Positions 25,317 to 54,841 of a DNA stretch of 64,000 bases are shown here, piece by piece. Source of the stretch: Elmis aenea (lineage: Eukaryota > Arthropoda > Insecta > Coleoptera > Elmidae). The DNA lies in assembly GCA_947652605.1 (NCBI GenBank), contig OX393576.1, positions 62,100,966-62,164,965 on the forward strand, written 5' to 3'. Below the pieces are notes generated by a model. That model made no database searches. It worked only from the letters and a program-made list of their open reading frames with translations, and was not told the origin of the DNA. The translations under genes and the position numbers were made by a program. The stretch's first letter is position 1, and the number at the start of each line of letters is the position of its first letter.

Positions 25317-27164
25317 TGTGTTGCCCTGATTTAAATCAATTGATTTAAATCACGATTTAAATCACGATTTAAATCACGATTTAAATCACGATTTAAATCA
25401 CGATTTAAATCACGATTTAAATCACGATTTAAATCAGCAGATTTTTTAAATTAAAATCATGATTTAAATTCAATTTTTTTCACGATTTGACGTCACACGT
25501 CACAAATAAATTATATGCACGTTTTACTTCCACCCGTTTAACCAACCGCGAGTAAAATACGCCAGAAATATTGTCTATTGGCTTCTTACAGATCGGGGAG
25601 AAATAAAGTCTCTACAGGAATTTTCTTGTTAGAGACGCATTCCGGTAGATTTACTTTGTAAATTTTCACAATATTTTTTTAATGTAGGGTCAAAAGATCT
25701 ACAACTCATCAAAAAGTCTGCAACAACTGAAAAAGTTTTTTATTATCGATTGCTCAGAAAATTTTTTTCTTGATAAAAGATGAATGACCTAAAACTAATT
25801 TTAAAGATGAAAAAAATTTATGACACTAGATTTAAACGATTTTAAAAATATTCGCAAAAGTAAAGTGCTCACATTTCAAGACTCATAAAAATAAAATCGC
25901 GGGAAAAAATTGTTTAGAAATCAAAAATATGACAATACGAAACTTGACGTTAAAATTTCATTTTTGAATTTTATAGTAATGTCAACATTCAAAAAATTTG
26001 CAACTAATGGAAAAGTGTTTTATTATCGATTTCTCAGAATATTTTATTCTTAATAAAAGTTGATGTATGACCTAAAACTTATTTTAAAGATGAAAAAAAT
26101 TTTACATGACGCTAGATTTTTAACGATTTTAAAAATATTCGCAAAAGTAGTGCTTCTATTTCAAGACTTACAAAAAAAAATGTGGGTAAACTTGTTTAGA
26201 AATCTAAAATATGACAATATGAAACTTGACGTTAAAATTTCATTTTTGTATTTTATAGTAGTGTCAACATTCAAAAAGTTTGCAACTAGGTAATTAAAAA
26301 AAAATATCGATTTCTCGGAAAATTTTATTCTTGAGGAAAGTTGGTTCATGGTATAAAACTAATTTTAAGTTAAAAAAGCTCGATAAAAATTCATACGATA
26401 CTAGCTCTTAGCGATTTTGGAAGTATGCGTAAGATTAAAGTGCCCTTATTTTGAGAGTTTTAAAAAAATCATGGAAAAACAATATTTTATATTGAGTAAA
26501 TTTGTTTAATTCTAAAATTCTTAAAATAAGGGCACTTTACTCTTCCAAATATTTCTAAAATCGTTAAAATCTAGTGTAATATGAAGTTTTATTGAACTTT
26601 TTGTAACTTAAAATTAGTTTTAGACTATGCACCAACTTTTCTCAACAATAAAATTATTTGAGAAACCAATAATAAATAAGTTTTCCATTTGTTGCAGACT
26701 TTTTGGCTGTTAAAATTACTTCGAAAATAAAAATTGAAATTTTAACGACATATTTCACCTTTGGTCGTATTCCAAACAATCTTTCCCTATGAAGTTTTTT
26801 TTTGTAACTCCTAAAATAAGGCCCCTTTATTTTTGTGAATATTTCTTAAATCGCTAAAATCTAGTATCGTATACATTTTTGTGAAATTTTTTCCATCTTT
26901 TAATTAGTTTACCAACCTTTATCAGGAATAAAGGTTTCCGAGAATTTTTTTGTAAAAAACTTTTTCATTTGTTGATACTTTTTGAATGATGCTGTATAAA
27001 AGATATAATGCAGTTTGAATGTCTTATGAATAAATTAGTTGTAAAAGGGAAAATAAACAAGTTTATTTTAAAAAATCAAAAAAAAACCTGATTTTTTTGA
27101 TTAATTAAATTTAAATCAATGGTTTTGATTTTTTAAATAAAAATCAAATTTTGCCCAACCCTGG
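25317..27164. mobile_element. hAT-like non-autonomous element made of partly inverted satellite units
   Basis: Flanked by TAGTTAGT and TAGTTAGG, an 8 bp target duplication with one change. Right end TTTGCCCAACCCTGG is a typical hAT terminus; the left terminus is worn. Inside: a 12 bp minisatellite, then three direct copies of a roughly 280 bp unit (anchors at 25720, 26000, 26282), then at least two inverted copies (about 26690 and 26970). No coding capacity. Confidence 0.7.
25342..25436. repeat. 12 bp minisatellite, GATTTAAATCAC
   Basis: About eight perfect copies of GATTTAAATCAC. Each unit contains the self-complementary GATTTAAATC. Confidence 0.95.
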
Positions 27165-30001
27165 TAGTTAGGGAACACGAGTCGTTAAAATACGAAGCAG
27201 TACGTGTGTCTGGGATTCTTATAAAAGTTTACGAAAAATTCCAATTACTATTTTAAAATTTTGTATGACGTACGTATCATATTCAACTGTTATTAAGTCA
27301 ACCATCCTTTCCAGAAATGATACATTCCTTATTTAAGCCCCAATTTGTTTTGAGAAACTGGTGTAATATTTTTATCACATAATTAAGTAGGGTAGGAAAA
27401 TTCGCCAATCTGTTGTCGGGTTTATTATAACTAAAGTTTTTAGCGGTAAAAAATCCCACTCTGTCTAGAAGATTTAGGGAAGTTTATAATAACACTTTCA
27501 GTTGATGTAGTGAACCCTTCTACCATGCATATTTATACGAAACAGCTGCATAAAGTGCTCACGAACGTGCGATAGGCGGTCTCACATCAAGAGTTTTTCC
27601 ACTTGTGCTTTTGTGAATTACTCATTTCGTATTAGCGGTTTAAATCTTCTTTGTTTGAGCTGGCTGGCTGGCTACGTACCTTGGCCTTTTTGTTTTATTT
27701 TAAGAATAAATTTTTAAGTGCTCTGTTCGTGACAGTTTCCACTGAAATGCTAGCGAAGCGATTAACTTAAAAAAAAAATCGCAGCCAAAATATAATTTTG
27801 TTATTCAGGAAATTTTTATTAACCTATGTAAATAATATGTTTTTGTAACAATAAAACATAATTTAGAATATACGCTAATCTGCATGCACTTTCAATAAAG
27901 AACGTAGCTATGAAATAGCACAAAGAATTATTATTTTATTTGTTAAGTTTATGTGGTCGAACTTTATTTCCTTTAAGTATTTGTTTATACGATGATTCTA
28001 ATCATTTACCCGTGGAAGACATTTTTACATTCATTGCAACTCATTCAATTTTAAAGTGTTGAGAAAGGTAAACAAATATATATGGCACGTATAACGTAAA
28101 GAGAAAGCACATTGTAATGAAGTTGTTATATAATTACATTATTTTATCATTCTACTGTTTAAAAGCACTGTAACTGAGGCAAAAATTTAATAAATCAAAT
28201 ATAAATCTTAATTTAGATTACATACTTTAGAATCACGTATAGATTATCGGACGAAATTATTGTGTTTGAATAAATAATATGTAGAAACGGTTACTATCAA
28301 TTTTCCATGCATTTTGGTGGAGGTGCCGGTTTTTTCATTGTACTTTTTAATTATTCAGTGACTGATCAATGATTCAAAAATATTTCATTTGTAATTCGTG
28401 TTACTATGCACGTCATTCCTATTTGTTTATTTCAATTTTAATTCTCCGCTTAAAATATATTTTTATTATTTAGTCATGAGTCCTTCTACTGTTAGGTGTA
28501 GGACTTAAAATATAAAGTCTCTAATATTACCTAAGACGACTTAGTACATTTTACACAAGATGTGTTTTAGATTTTCAGTAAAAAAAAAAACGATGAACGC
28601 GTATGTAAACTGCAAAAAGAATGGTTAATATTGGTCCTTAAAAATTAAGCTATTGACTTTATTTGCTGCTGATTTTAAGAGGGGAGAAATAACGCCTTAA
28701 AAATCGACAAATTTTAATTACTAGACCCAATTAATGTAATTAACTTTCATACCATAAAGCAGTTTTTTAATGTGAATTGATTGTTCACGAGAAAGGTTTT
28801 AGAAATTCCGTGCTTTATGCATGAATAATATATCATCCTGTTCTATCAGGAGGTTAATATTATAAACAATAAGTGGGTGAAAGCTATATCCTTTGCACTA
28901 ATTGCTGCTCATTTGCACAGCAAATGTATAGAGTGATTTAATTATAACGAAATTAATAAAATGAACTTGACGTAATTTGATAAATAGCTGTTATATCTTG
29001 CAGAATTTGAGATGGTTGTCGTTTTTAAAAGCAAGCACTAAGTCTACTTAATTAAAAAAGTACATTAATAATCATTGGTGTGTCCAATGAAGATGATCCA
29101 TCTCTTTTTCGTTCATTTTATTCTGTTAATATATTGGATGCTATGGATTTGCTCCTAGCTGGAGGAAATGGTATTTTTCCTTTAGATTTTTGTACATGCA
29201 GCATCTTTCTGAAGCTTCTACTACACCTCCTCATTTATAAGAAAGATAAATTGTATCCTAAACTGTCATTTTTAACGAGTTGATGCAGTTAACTCGATCA
29301 AGTTTGATTGAAAAATGTGTCTAATTATATTGTCAAAGCTCATAAAAACTAAAGGAAGATTAATTGGCACCCAAAATGAGACTTAAAAAATACTTAAAGT
29401 AAATAAATTTGTTTGTAATAAAGCGTTATGGGGTTTTTGAGAAATATGTATTAAAAATTTTTATATTTTTTCTTTCATTGATTTTTGAACACATTTTTAC
29501 ACACGTTATAATTTCTTAGTATTCTACAACGTGTTCTAAAAGACTTTTAAAGCTTTTTCTATACACCTAAATATTAAAAAAAAAATAGATTTGTTGAGTA
29601 TGGATGGGTTTACAAATAATACACCATATTTGCTGGCACATCATAAAACACTTGGGCGTATTGAACGCATTTTTTTTCATTTACATTTTATGGAAAAAAA
29701 TAATTCTGGTACGCCTCATCATACATTAACTGAAAAAAACAGTTATTTTTATAGTACCTATTTGTTGTTTTTTCTTTCAAGTTACACATGACAGATAAAC
29801 ACTATTTGTTGTACCAAAGACTTCTTTATTGGATGCTGCAATACCATCTTTTTTTAAATTTTTTCCAGTAATTTTTGCTGGAACATCCAGCTTTCCCTCA
29901 ATTTTTCTCAAAAGTCACCTAAATACTTTAAAATAGCTCCAAATCGATTTTCAAGCCAGTATTTTGAGTTGAACTATTCTTTACATAATTATTTGTTTTA
30001 G
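27165..30001. other. No coding exon recognised; presumed liprin-alpha 5' intron
   Basis: AT-rich. The missing N-terminal liprin exon (expected to encode an acidic start and a LDERDKL-type coiled coil) was looked for and not seen. An ORF at 29080-29283 (NEDDPSLFRSFYS and so on) has no matching splice sites. Confidence 0.4.
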
Positions 30002-47138
<17,137 letters not shown>

Positions 47139-48108
47139 TATGATGCTGTCAATTGTTGAGAGACCATGTAGTGTTCCACTACCCGCAGATTAGTACAGTC
47201 TGTGCTACTTCCTTTCTTTTCATAATCATTTTGTACATATTCCGACTTTGTATGAAATGACACAAAAGCTTTAATGAACTCATCTGTACCGTAAATAACT
47301 TATAGTATTATTAACTGTACATTAAAGTTGTTGTTTATCTGTTGGAATACCAGCAAGTATATTGTTATGACGTGTGAATGTGGCAGCGATAGTCAGTATT
47401 ACCCCCGCGCGTGCCTATACTTGGTGCTGCCATCTGTTGAGCTTCTAGACACTGTTTATTTGCTGATTAGCTAGTACAAATACCAATGTCCTTGTACAGC
47501 TTATGAATGTAGACGGTTTGTATCAATTACATACTCGGCTGTCTCACATCTCAAGTAGCAACTCCACGATGACAGTTATTTCCGTTATATCGTCGTACCA
47601 CGCTATACAGTAATTAGTTTAAATCTGTCTGTATATATTATACAGATGACGTATTAAAATTTTTATTGATTATATTTAGTATGTTTATACAATATTTGTA
47701 CAATATTTTTACATGTTATTTATTTTTAACCAGAAACACAATTGTGCTTATATCTTGTTACTAATCGGAGTTATACTTGCACTCCGGGAATGATTGTCAT
47801 TAACGTTTATGATCTAAAAATAGTGTTAATTTATGTACATTGCATTATATATAAATATAACGAAAACTCGATCATTTAATATGTGTTTTATTTTATCTTT
47901 CAGCTTGTCATAGATATACCCAATGAAATTTATTACTTATTCTGCATTCTGCGAAGACACAACATAATTATTTTCTATTGCACCGATTACAGCTACTATC
48001 AAATTACACAATAAGCTTAAAAACTTGGATAAGCCAATAGGGAAAAAAATGAAATATTGTCACGACCAAGGGGTTAGCTTAGTCGAAGGGGGTCGTAGCT
48101 GCAAGAGG
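47139..48108. other. Probable liprin-alpha 3' UTR and intergenic spacer
   Basis: Follows the liprin stop. The first 500 bp are less AT-rich than the spacer beyond, as expected of a 3' UTR, but no unambiguous poly(A) signal could be chosen. Confidence 0.4.
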
Positions 48109-49035
48109 TACAGCGTGGTCGAAATTCGATGGGATTGCATGGGTATCTCGGTTAATATTTAAGATAGAGAAACGGTTCAATTACCAAAGATGTGCAGTTT
48201 TTTGAGACACTCAGAACCGTTTTCAAAAATATTCTATCATTTCCGGTTTTCGAGTTATTGAATAAAAAGTGTTTTTTTGTCATATTAATGTCATATCTCA
48301 GTTATTGTTGTAAATATCGAAAATATTTATGAAGATTGTTTTTAGATATTTTTATGTTTAATTTGATTATACTAAAAGAAATAATTTTACGCTCGCCATT
48401 AAAAAGTTATGACACAAACTTACCTTTTTTTAAATGGGGGTGATAGTTGGCTATGACCCATTTAAATTCCTTATTTTTTTCTCTTTCCAAATACTTTAAA
48501 AACCTTGGTTACTTGTACCACATAAGTTTCATAAGGTTTTACACCTTGTTTTTTTTTGTTTTCACAGCCTACTACGATTTTTTTTTTAAAACTTGAAAAC
48601 TTCGTAACTTGCAAATTATTGAAAATAAATGCGTCAACCCTTATATATTTGGAATGAGTAAAAAATAAGGAATTTAAATAGATCATAGCCAACTATCGCT
48701 CCCATTTAAAAATAGGTAAGTTTGTGTCATAACTTTATAACGGCGAGCGTAAAAAATTTGTTTTTAGTATAATCGAATTTTATATAAAAATATCTAAAAA
48801 TAATCGTCATATATATTTTCGATATTTACTACAATAACGGAGGTATGACACATTATTAGTGTGACAAAAAAACACTTTTTATTTAATTACTCAAAAACCA
48901 GAAATGATAGAATATTTTTGTAAACGGTTTTGAGTTTGTCTTAAAAAACTGCACATTTTTTGTAATTTAACCGTTTCTCTCTTGACTATTAACTGAGATA
49001 CCCATGCAATCCCATCGAATTTGGACCACCCTGTA
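48109..49035. repeat. Snap-back inverted repeat, ATCTCG family, GGGATTGCATGGG subfamily
   Basis: 927 bp. Left TACAGCGTGGTCGAAATTCG then GGATTGCATGGGTATCTCGG; right inverse ending TTTGGACCACCCTGTA. Arms pair for over 400 bp. Borders the first unit of the tandem duplication. Confidence 0.93.
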
Positions 49036-49181
49036 CTAATAAAACGCCGGTGTATAAATTATTATTCGTGGCAATATTATCTTTTAATTCTTACGTGCAA
49101 ACATTACTTTCCTAGAAGATTTTTATTCAACTTAACTCTTCCATTTCAAATATTAATATGCATTACCTCTAATAGTTAGTC

Positions 49182-50282
49182 ATTAACTTAAAAGCCACCT
49201 ATCCTATTTTTCTTCATTAGTAAAACAAACTTTAGCTGGACATGCATTATTTAGAGTGTCTTTAAAATTTTTAGATAATTTGGAGACAATTGCAACATTT
49301 TCCCTAAAGACTGTCACCAAAATATTGTAAATTCAAGAAAATGATGTAAAATTCTATTCACACGTGTTATTTACACATTTTTAATCATTATTTCAACCAA
49401 CTAAGGGCAAATAATTGTTATTAAAAAAATAGTCGAAGGTTTGAGAAAAATTATAAGCAGCTATACATTTTTGAAATTACCGCGTGTTTTGTAATGCAAA
49501 ACTTTTCTCAATTTATGTTTTGAATTTTGCATTTATTGAAAAATTATTTAAGTTTATGCAGCCAATATTTAATATTTTACGCTGAATGACGTTATTAAGG
49601 CTAAAATTTAACTTTTTAAAACCATTTAAGATCAGCTGTTATAGTTGAATGAATGTAAACAAGCTAATATACGGGCATTAAATGTACGCTACGTTGTTGA
49701 TGAGTTAGAAGGAGATAATTTTCTATCGGACGTTGATGCTTATATCTAGTTCAGAAATGTAAGACGCTGTTTGTCTCCTTTTAACACGTTGGTTGTACAG
49801 TGACATATGTCGTAGAGTTCTTGCCACCTCTTTTATGTGCTCCTGGTACACATTATAAGTAGAAAATGTCGCTAATAGAGGTCGCCACTTAAACGATTTT
49901 AGAATTAAATTTGAAAATGTTGCTAACAATATTATCCGAAGAAACATTGTTAACTAAAACTTAATGCTGCAATCTAAAAGCTAATGATGAATAAAATATA
50001 AGTACGCGATTGTAGTCCTCGTAATAAAGCGTAAAAAAAGTTTCATTACATATTTTTAAAACAAAAACTTACCTGTTACACTTGCATATTTTTTAGCTAT
50101 GAAGAAAATGGAGGAAGAGATCTAATATTCACCTTAGCAGTCTTGTCTTAATAACGCATACAGTTTTTATAGTATTTGAAACAACCAAAATTTCGGTACC
50201 TATTTAAAGGTATCTAAATTAAACTGGAAGGTTATTTTACTGCTCCTAGTGTTTCCTGAACTAAAAATCTTGCGAGATTATG
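49182..50282. repeat. Tandem duplication, unit 1 (1101 bp)
   Basis: Starts ATTAACTTAAAAGCCACC and ends in TTGCGAGATTATG; the same text restarts at 50283. Identity to unit 2 is high, with scattered substitutions and the indels described for unit 2. Contains a minus-strand ORF (49723-49947). Confidence 0.92.
49723..49947 (-). CDS. Hypothetical short ORF in duplication unit 1
   Basis: 74 codons, not recognised. Its core (FKWRPLLATFSTYNVYQEHI then KEVARTLRHMSLYNQRVKRR) recurs with one amino-acid change in unit 2 at 50825-50998. A basic, helix-rich peptide. No splice or promoter evidence; it may be chance or an exon relic. Confidence 0.2.
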   Translation of the reverse strand: MFLRIILLATFSNLILKSFKWRPLLATFSTYNVYQEHIKEVARTLRHMSLYNQRVKRRQTASYISELDISINVR

Positions 50283-51865
50283 ATTAACTTAAAAGCCACC
50301 TATCCTATTGTTCTTCATTAGTAAAACAAACTTTAGCTGGACATGCATTATTTAGAGTGTCTTTAAAATTTTTAGATAATTTGTAGATAATTGCAACATT
50401 TTCCCCAAAGACTGTCACCAAAATATTGTAAATTCAAGAAAATGATGTAAAATTCCATTCACACGTGTTATTTACACATTTTTAATCATTATTTCAACCA
50501 ACTAAGGGCAAATAACTGTTATTAAAAAAATAGTCGAAGGTTTGAGAAAAACGATAAGTAGCTATAAATTTTTGAAATTACCGCGTGTTTTGTAATGCAA
50601 AACTTTTCTCAATTTATGTTTTGAATTTTGCATTTATTGAAAGATTATTTAAGTTTATGCAGTCAATATTTAATATTTTACCCTGAATGACGTTAGTAAG
50701 GCTAAAATTTAACTGTTTAAAATCGTTTTAGATCAGCTGTTATGGTTGAATGAATGTAAATAAGCTAATATACGGGCATTAAATGTACCCTACGTTGTTA
50801 ATGAGTTAGAAGGAGATAGATTTTTTATCGGACGTTGATACTTATATCTAGTTCAGAAATGTAAGGCGCTGTTTGTCTCCTTTTAACACGTTGGTTGTAC
50901 AGTGACATATGTCGTAGAGTTCTTGCCACCTCTTTTATGTGCTCCTGGTACACATTATAAGTAGAAAATGTCGCTAATAGAGGTCGCCACTTAAACGATT
51001 TTAGCATGGCCAACTTCATTCATAATCCGCTACGCTACTTATATGGCCGTCCCAATTGACTATAAACGTCGTTCTCAGGTAAACGTCAAAAAAGTACGTC
51101 AACTGGCGCTCCCTGTGAAGTATATCAATAACTATATTTTTTTAAATTGATAGTTAATCACATATTTCCATAAAACTTTGGACTTGAATCATAATTATTT
51201 ACCGGTAAAAATAACCAACAGCAATCAACTTCGCATGGGAAATTTCCTGAGGTAAATATGTGCTTTACCAATCTCACAATTTTTTGACGAGTTTGTTGCT
51301 TTGCTATAAAATATTTATACTTTTCCCAAATTCAGTGAAAATTGCGAATTAAATCATGAAGAATATTTGTTACAACTATGCATAAACATTTTTGTTGAAT
51401 TTTTCTTAACTTGGACATTTAACTGCAATTTTTAGTAATGACATGACATTTTTGAACATAAATGACATTTAAAATACATCACTGAGGGCGCCACCTGACG
51501 TACTATTTTGACGGCTGATTCTGACTTCTCACAACAATGAAAAATTTGGAATTGGGACGGCCATATAAGTAGCGAAGCAAGCAGCTGAGCGGATTATGAA
51601 TAAAGTTGGCCATGATTTTAGAATTAAATTTAAAAATGTTGCTAACAATATTATCCGAAGAAACATTGTTAACTAAAACTTAATGCTGCAATCTAAAAGC
51701 TAATGATGAATAAAATATAAGTACGCGATTGTAGTCCTCGTAAAAAAGTGTATAAAAAGTTTCATTACATATTTTTAAAACAAAAACTTACCTGTTACAC
51801 TTGCATATTTTTTAGCTATGCTGTACCTAGTGTTTCCTGAACTAAAAATCTTGCGAGATTATGAT
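50283..51865. repeat. Tandem duplication, unit 2, with insertion and deletion
   Basis: Copy of unit 1 that carries a 609 bp MITE at 51005-51613 and lacks about 135 bp corresponding to 50102-50238. Ends with the same CTAAAAATCTTGCGAGATTA text as unit 1. Confidence 0.92.
51005..51613. mobile_element. Non-autonomous element with 8 bp target duplication, 609 bp
   Basis: Begins CATGGCCAACTTCATTCATA and ends with the inverse; about 55-60 bp imperfect terminal inverted repeats. Flanked by GATTTTAG on both sides (50997-51004, 51614-51621). The uninterrupted GATTTTAG site is preserved in unit 1 at about 49895, which fixes both borders exactly. The 8 bp duplication suggests a hAT-type transposase acted. 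Confidence 0.92.
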
Positions 51866-53762
51866 TAAGTAAATTAAACATCTTATAACAGTACCTATTT
51901 GTTTTTGTAAAAAAAATTAAGTATTACAGCTGCATTTTTCACTTAATTAAACCTAAGCAAATAATGCATAGTAACAAACATAATTTTATCTTAATTTAGT
52001 TGTACAATAAGCAACTTCATTTTTATGTAAACTACCAGTTAATGGTTTCGTTTACAAAAAAAGGTAGTTAACGTCATTAAACTTTCAAGTGCTTTAAAAT
52101 AAGATCTGATTTAAAGTACATTTTGACTTAATAACTTTTAATCTTATCCATCACTTGATTAACAACAGTAAACGATTATACTACACATTTATAGCTTTTA
52201 AATTAGTAGTACTAACATGAATTTCTTTATAGTAGCAGCACTTTAATAGCCTTTTCTTTTAAATTAATTTTGTTTCAATTATATTTTAATACGTTAAAGA
52301 AGTAACATAAAATTTATTTTATAGGGTTTAAATCTTTAATACAGGGTTTCACAATTGATTTTAAAAATCCAAAGACTTAATTTTTTGAAAGGGCACTAGT
52401 CAATTTAGTATTGCCTTTAATTCAGTTACGTAAATAGTTTTTTATACCAAATAAATACTCAAAAAGACAATATTAAATGCTTTATGGGGTCTCTATCTAA
52501 ATAAATACCTCTTTTTCAGTTTAAATAAAGCTCAAAATAATTTTGCAATAAATTTCTATTAAAATATTCCAGAACAAACGTTTGCAAAATGATTTATATT
52601 GCAAAAACATTATTTACACTGATAAGGTTGTTGTGATAACGAATGGAAGTTATTTTAATCTTCATTTTAATAAATAATATAAAGTATAACACTTTGATAC
52701 CACTTTTAGAGACTGAGTAGTTCAATTAATTAAGTTTTAATATCATTTTCTTTTTTTATAAGTGGATTTTGGGTGTAAAAATTTTGATGTTGATTGGAAA
52801 ATATTGGGTGACAAGAATCTTACTTTTTTGATGTTTTTTTTTGTTTCTATTCCTAAATTATTTTACATTTTTACTAATAGTTTTTATGAGTTGTAGTAAA
52901 ACAAAGAAACCACTAACATTTGACAACGATATTATAATGTAGGTCAATATTACAAAAAAATTAAGAAAATGTTGATAAACAATTAGTGTTGCAGAAATAA
53001 ATGCAGTAATATGTTTAAAATTGTATAGTTATTAAAAATTTTGAAACCAAAAGCAAATGAAAGAACATACAATGATGATTGATTGTTTGTCTTGACAAAA
53101 AGTTCGTAAATAAGTAATTATAAAGTGAATAACCTTTAATTGGAAAAAAATAGTTATTGGTTTTTGGATTATTAATTTTAATGAGTAGCCTTGAATATTT
53201 GGTAAGATTAAATTGTAGCTGTGTTTAAATTATAATACAATCTTATTATGGTACAAACATTGCATTGTATATCACAATATCTGCAGTCATATTGGTTCCT
53301 GATACCCTAATTACACACAGATATTATATTACCTAATTCAATGTAATTTTTTGATATAACATTACATAGTACAATTATTAGTTATCTAATTGATATACAC
53401 TGATTATTTTTCATTATAAACAGAGTATACAGTTACTGGCAATATTTGGAGTGTTTTCAAGCTGTTGTGCAATTCATTATTTTCCTTTAAAAATTGTTTA
53501 GATTATTTGATTTTGTTAATAGTTATTAATATTGAACATAAAACAAATTTACAAGCATCAATTAATTACAATTAATAATTTCCAAAACTAGTAAATGTAA
53601 GGGGAACAAAAAATTTAAAAAATTGCATGGAACGTCCATAAAAAGACATAGATAATATTTTAATGAAACTAAAAACTTTTTTGTTAAACAATCCAAAAGA
53701 AATAGTTAAATATGATATTGCCACTAACAAACATCGTTTTATAACAAAGATCGTTGTTTTAT
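51866..53762. other. No gene recognised
   Basis: Very AT-rich intergenic spacer. An isolated TACAGGGTTTCAC end lies at 52340. Confidence 0.5.
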
Positions 53763-54432
53763 CAGTAGCGAAGCAAGGGGGTCGGGGGGGATCAGTCCGC
53801 CCAGGGCGGCACTTTTAGTCTACCCAAATGGGGTAAAAATGAAAATCTCGGGGTTATGAAGGAACAGTAGATATAATAATCAGTACCGTCACTGGTGCTA
53901 TTATATTCATAAAAATTAATTTAATAAAAAAGGTATTCTTATCGAAGTTAGAGGATAAAACGGGCTACTTGACCTTGCTTCACTGAAAACTCGCCCCCTT
54001 GTAAGGACAGAAATTTCAAGTACCTAATAAAATTTATGATACGGTACCAACCATTCAATAAAATTATGAAACAATTCATTAATTCCATGCAGTTTTAAAC
54101 TCTATTGTAACAGGGATTTTTCACCCTTATTAAAAATAATTTCGTGCTAGTGGGGGCGATCTGGTTAAAGAAAATAAAAATCAGAAAAGGTTCTACGGTA
54201 AAACTGTAATTTTGGAAAATGGTAAAGTATTCTACATTATCTAGCTTTGCATTAAATACGTTTGAACGTCTAAAATTAAAAACAAATCGCATCCGGCGCA
54301 TTTTCTTTCCCCCTCCCACTTTTTTGTGTCAATATCTGCTTGCTTTTGGAAAAATCAAAAGTTAACCTTTATTTATAAGGGCGGAAAATTCAGGGACCGC
54401 CCCGGGCGGCACAAACTCTAGCTACGCCACTG
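53763..54432. mobile_element. hAT-like element with CAGTGGCGTAG ends (copy B, reverse)
   Basis: 670 bp, opposite in direction to copy A at 3512-5491: GGGCGGCACTTTTAGTCTAC matches the complement of copy A's right end. Flanks TGTTTTAT and TTTTTTAT (8 bp, one change). A shorter deletion derivative without the nested palindrome. Confidence 0.8.
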
Positions 54433-54725
54433 TTTTTTATGCAACCATTTTTGAATTATTGAAGGAAAGGCAAAGTTTTTGTACAAAAATGCTTTATTTA
54501 AGTTCGACTTTTTAAAGCTGGGTCAAAGCTGACTGCATTTTAATATTTTCAAAATTTGCTGCATCCCTCACCAAAATATAGACAAAATAGTAAACATCAT
54601 TTTTTAATATCTAAATGTAAGGTATATGACCAATTGTTAAGTTCAATTAATTGAGTTGTCATAATCTGATAAGACAGCAATACAACGAACTTGTTAGTTC
54701 ATATTACTGATAAGCGATAATGCAC

Positions 54726-54733
54726 TATATAAG
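54726..54733 (+). promoter_or_regulatory. TATA box candidate of ALDH gene 1
   Basis: TATATAAG 70 bp upstream of the start codon, leaving a 5' UTR of roughly 40-45 nt. The same distance class and the short 5' leader make it a good core promoter candidate. Confidence 0.5.
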
Positions 54734-54802
54734 TCACTCAACTGGTTAATTGCTCTCAATTGTGAGTGATAACCAGTAGTGCATTCACTTTAATTGTGCA
54801 TA

Positions 54803-54841
54803 ATGGCTAACAAAAGTAATCCTACCATCAAATATACAAAG
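54803..54841 (+). CDS. ALDH gene 1, exon 1
   Basis: 13 codons, [13 protein letters not shown], donor AAG|GTAAAA. Too short to find alone; it is supported by the same-length exon [13 protein letters not shown] in the paralogue and by a TATA element about 75 bp upstream. Confidence 0.9.

Noticed and set aside
29080..29283. ORF with NEDDPSLFRSFYS as a possible upstream liprin exon
   Set aside because: No ATG at the start, no convincing acceptor or donor around the protein-like part, and no resemblance to the liprin N-terminus.
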